Shown: positions 6,018 through 7,451 of the stretch, piece by piece
How positions within the stretch are numbered: the first letter of the stretch is position 1
How the letters are laid out: every line of letters starts with the position of its first letter
Source: Gammaproteobacteria bacterium
GTDB taxonomy: Bacteria; Pseudomonadota; Gammaproteobacteria; Steroidobacterales; Steroidobacteraceae
DNA length: 7,451 nt
Assembly: GCA_019242385.1 (NCBI GenBank)
Contig: JAFAVO010000223.1
Coordinates: 1 to 7,451 of the forward strand
Direction of reading: 5' to 3'
The notes under the pieces: model-generated
Told to the model about the DNA's origin: nothing
Seen by the model: the letters and a program-made list of their open reading frames with translations, nothing else
Database searches by the model: none
Program-made: the position numbers and the translations under genes

Positions 6018-6166
6018 AGTGCACCGGACTGAATCGAGCTCAAATCCGGAGCGTGCTTAAAAATTTGCCCGCGCGATTAATCTGGGCCACTCGGGAGCAC
6101 GTTCATCCGGTGCGAGAGTGAGTATGGTGCGGCCGCGCTGAACGTGCGGTGAATGAAAGCATCAGT

Positions 6167-6182
6167 CGCCGCATCAGCGGCG
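6167..6182 (-). terminator. Putative transcription terminator hairpin after the phosphatase gene
   Basis: CGCCGC (6167-6172) and GCGGCG (6177-6182) form a perfect 6-bp stem with the loop ATCA (the minus-strand transcript reads TGAT). It sits a few bases past the phosphatase stop codon. The following bases on the minus strand include CTTTCATT, only a weak T-run, so the call is tentative. Confidence 0.4.
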
Positions 6183-6185
6183 GCA

Positions 6186-6929
6186 TCAATCGCGCAGCCG
6201 TGCGCGCAGACGCGCGATCTCATCGGCCGAGAGGCCGAGGTCCGCGAGATAGGCACGCACGCCGCCCGCACGCTCGAGGAAACTGAGCATGTTGTACGCG
6301 CCTTCCTCGGGGCAGCGCAGCGCCTCGAGGATGCGCTCGCGCTCGACGTCGGGGTAGCGCCGCAGATAGCCCTCACGCAGATAGTCGGCACTCACCGCGT
6401 AATCCTGTGCAATGGCCGCCGGTGTCGCATCGGCGAGCGCGAGCAGCAAGGCTGCGATGAGCCCGGTGCGGTCCTTGCCGGCGACACAGTGGAAGAGCAG
6501 CGGCTCAGGTGGCGCCGCGGCGATGAAGGCGAGCACCGTACGCAGCTCCGCGCGTACCTGCTCGAGCACGACGCACTTCCACAGTTCCTTGGCCGCCTCA
6601 CGGGTGCGCAAGCGCCAGTCATCCTCGGTGTGGGAAAGCAGCGAGATGCGGGCGTAGCGCAGCTCCGGCAGACGCTGCGGCACGGGGCTCGGGGCGCGCA
6701 CCGCTTCTTCTGCCCAGCGCAGGTCGAGGATGGTGCGCACGCCGTAGTCGGCGAGTGCCTGGAGGCCGAGGTCGCTGAGCTGTGCCAGGTCATCCGCCCG
6801 CAGCAGCGAGCGCCGGCGCGTCTCGGCGCCATCGGTAGTGGGATAGCCGCCGAGGTCGCGGGCGTTCAGCAGCCCGGGAAAATGGAGCGTGCGGCCCGGT
6901 GCGACCGCCGCCTGCGTCTCGTGGCTCAG
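6186..6929 (-). CDS. Tyrosine/serine protein phosphatase (Y_phosphatase3 family), probable CTG start
   Basis: This is a cysteine-dependent phosphatase of the Y_phosphatase3/LpdA-like type, which dephosphorylates phosphotyrosine, phosphoserine or phosphoinositides depending on the member. The CX5R P-loop is HCVAGKDRTG, with nucleophile C148 and R154 when numbered from CTG 6929 (247 aa). The first standard start, GTG 6740, would leave 184 residues and lose the conserved N-terminal part. That part is clearly encoded in frame upstream: FPGLLNARDLGGYPTTDG (about 17-34), then RSLLRADDLAQLSDLGLQ and DYGVRTILDLR. No ATG, GTG or TTG lies between the conserved part and the upstream gene. CTG at 6929-6927 starts a plausible protein (SHETQ...) with GAGG 7 nt upstream, and overlaps the transporter stop as CTGA. 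The gene is therefore probably the second gene of an operon and translationally coupled. The lack of a signal peptide suggests a cytoplasmic location. Confidence 0.88.
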   Translation of the reverse strand: MSHETQAAVAPGRTLHFPGLLNARDLGGYPTTDGAETRRRSLLRADDLAQLSDLGLQALADYGVRTILDLRWAEEAVRAPSPVPQRLPELRYARISLLSHTEDDWRLRTREAAKELWKCVVLEQVRAELRTVLAFIAAAPPEPLLFHCVAGKDRTGLIAALLLALADATPAAIAQDYAVSADYLREGYLRRYPDVERERILEALRCPEEGAYNMLSFLERAGGVRAYLADLGLSADEIARLRARLRD

Positions 6930-7451
6930 GATCTGGCCTCGCGTTTCGTCTGGCGCTGCTGACTCAGGCCCACCCCGGCGAGAATCAGTGCTCCCGCGAG
7001 CAGCATGCTCCCCGTGACACCCTCACCGAGCAGCAGCCAGGCCCAGACCACCCCGAGCAACGGGATCAGGTAAGTGACCGTTGCGGTGCTTGGCGCACCG
7101 ATGCGCGCGATGAGACGGTAATAGAAGACGAAGGCGACACCCGTGCACAGTACGCCGAGCAGCACCGCGCTCAGCCAGGACTCGAGCGGAATCGGCTGCT
7201 GCGGCCAGGTGTAGATGGCGAGGGGCGCGAGCAGCAGCGCGCCGCTGCCAAGGTTGGCGGCGGCGATGGCCGCCGCCGGGAAACCTGCGAGGTAGTGCCG
7301 CACGAAGTTGATGCCGAGCCCGTAGCAGAGCGCCGCGGCAGTGCCTGCGAGCGCCGCGGAACCGACGCTCGCCCCGGCGATGTGGCTGCTCGCGAGGATC
7401 GCTACCCCGACGAAGCCGGCCACGAGCCCGATCCAGCGGCGCGCACCGATG
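6926..7451 (-). CDS. EamA/DMT-family transporter, C-terminal part; 5' end outside window
   Basis: This is an inner-membrane permease of the drug/metabolite transporter superfamily (EamA domain); the substrate is unknown, as members export amino acids, metabolites or drugs. About 175 C-terminal residues are visible. The reading frame continues to the window edge: IGARRWIGLVAGFVGVAIL precedes the GTG at 7423, so that codon is internal. The visible part is the second EamA repeat, with about five hydrophobic segments. It includes AALAGTAAALCYGLGINFVR, AVLLGVLCTGVAFVFYYRLI followed by RIGAPSTATVTYLIPLLGVVWAWLLLGE in two adjoining parts, and LLAGALILAGVGL. The motif of Pro in the penultimate helix followed by a Gly-Glu end is typical of the family. 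The tail QQRQTKREARS is basic and probably cytoplasmic. The stop TGA (6928-6926) overlaps the CTG start of the phosphatase gene. Confidence 0.93.
   Translation of the reverse strand, partial: IGARRWIGLVAGFVGVAILASSHIAGASVGSAALAGTAAALCYGLGINFVRHYLAGFPAAAIAAANLGSGALLLAPLAIYTWPQQPIPLESWLSAVLLGVLCTGVAFVFYYRLIARIGAPSTATVTYLIPLLGVVWAWLLLGEGVTGSMLLAGALILAGVGLSQQRQTKREARS

Larger units (their letters stand above)
5912..6185. other. Intergenic region upstream of the GFA gene
   Basis: These 274 bases separate the GFA start from the phosphatase stop, both on the minus strand. They must hold the GFA promoter and the end of the phosphatase transcript. An A/T-rich patch around 6057-6080 is the likeliest promoter area, but I see no convincing -35/-10 pair. 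The region also contains a tandem 12-bp repeat. No gene is recognised. Confidence 0.45.

Noticed and set aside
5912..6043. 44-residue N-terminal extension of the GFA protein
   Set aside because: It is Pro/Ser-rich and partly made of a 12-bp tandem repeat. The GFA domain begins exactly at ATG 5911 with GGAG ahead of it.
6153..6962. 269-codon open frame on the plus strand opposite the phosphatase
   Set aside because: It is the antisense shadow of the phosphatase gene, whose P-loop and N-terminal motifs are clear. The plus-strand product matches no family I know.

Overview
The window is GC-rich throughout, with dense genes and strong G/C third-position bias. Gene content and protein style (an ahcY C-terminus ending in HYRY, an RpoE-like ECF sigma factor with a zinc-finger anti-sigma factor, a GFA-family protein, an EamA transporter) suggest a high-GC proteobacterium. 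A gammaproteobacterium of the Xanthomonadales/Nevskiales/Steroidobacter type is my best guess, but this is inference and nothing in the window fixes the taxon. There are no rRNA, tRNA, CRISPR or insertion-sequence features. Nine protein genes are supported, two of them cut by the window edges.

Left part (1-1369, + strand): the 3' end of ahcY (S-adenosylhomocysteine hydrolase) overlaps the first base of folD (methylene-THF dehydrogenase/cyclohydrolase). The pair links the methyl cycle to the folate one-carbon pool.

ECF regulatory block (1370-3824, + strand): an ECF sigma factor is translationally coupled (14-bp overlap) to a membrane-bound zinc-finger anti-sigma factor, and is followed by a Tat-exported metallophosphoesterase. 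The same promoter-like element, GGAATA-N17-GTCT, lies just upstream of the sigma gene (1382-1408) and of the metallophosphoesterase gene (2827-2853). This is the clearest regulatory signal in the window. It suggests that the sigma factor controls itself and the exported phosphoesterase, with the anti-sigma factor as sensor or brake.

Middle (3825-5492, + strand): about 480 bp without a recognisable gene contains a tandem 11-bp direct repeat. A terminator-like hairpin with a T-run follows, and directly after it comes a small (67 aa) basic helix-turn-helix-like protein. Next is a COG2085-type NADP-binding oxidoreductase that carries a signal-peptide-like N-terminus.

Right part (5498-7451, - strand): a GFA-fold zinc protein converges on the oxidoreductase with only five bases between the stop codons. 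Further right, an EamA-family transporter (partial) and a Y_phosphatase3-type protein phosphatase form a leftward operon whose stop and start codons overlap as CTGA.

Two genes appear to need non-standard start codons: ATT for the ECF sigma factor and CTG for the phosphatase. In both, family-conserved N-terminal sequence lies upstream of the first ATG/GTG/TTG, so routine gene calling would truncate them. I found no wholly new system. The ECF regulon architecture and the two start-codon cases are the points most worth following up.
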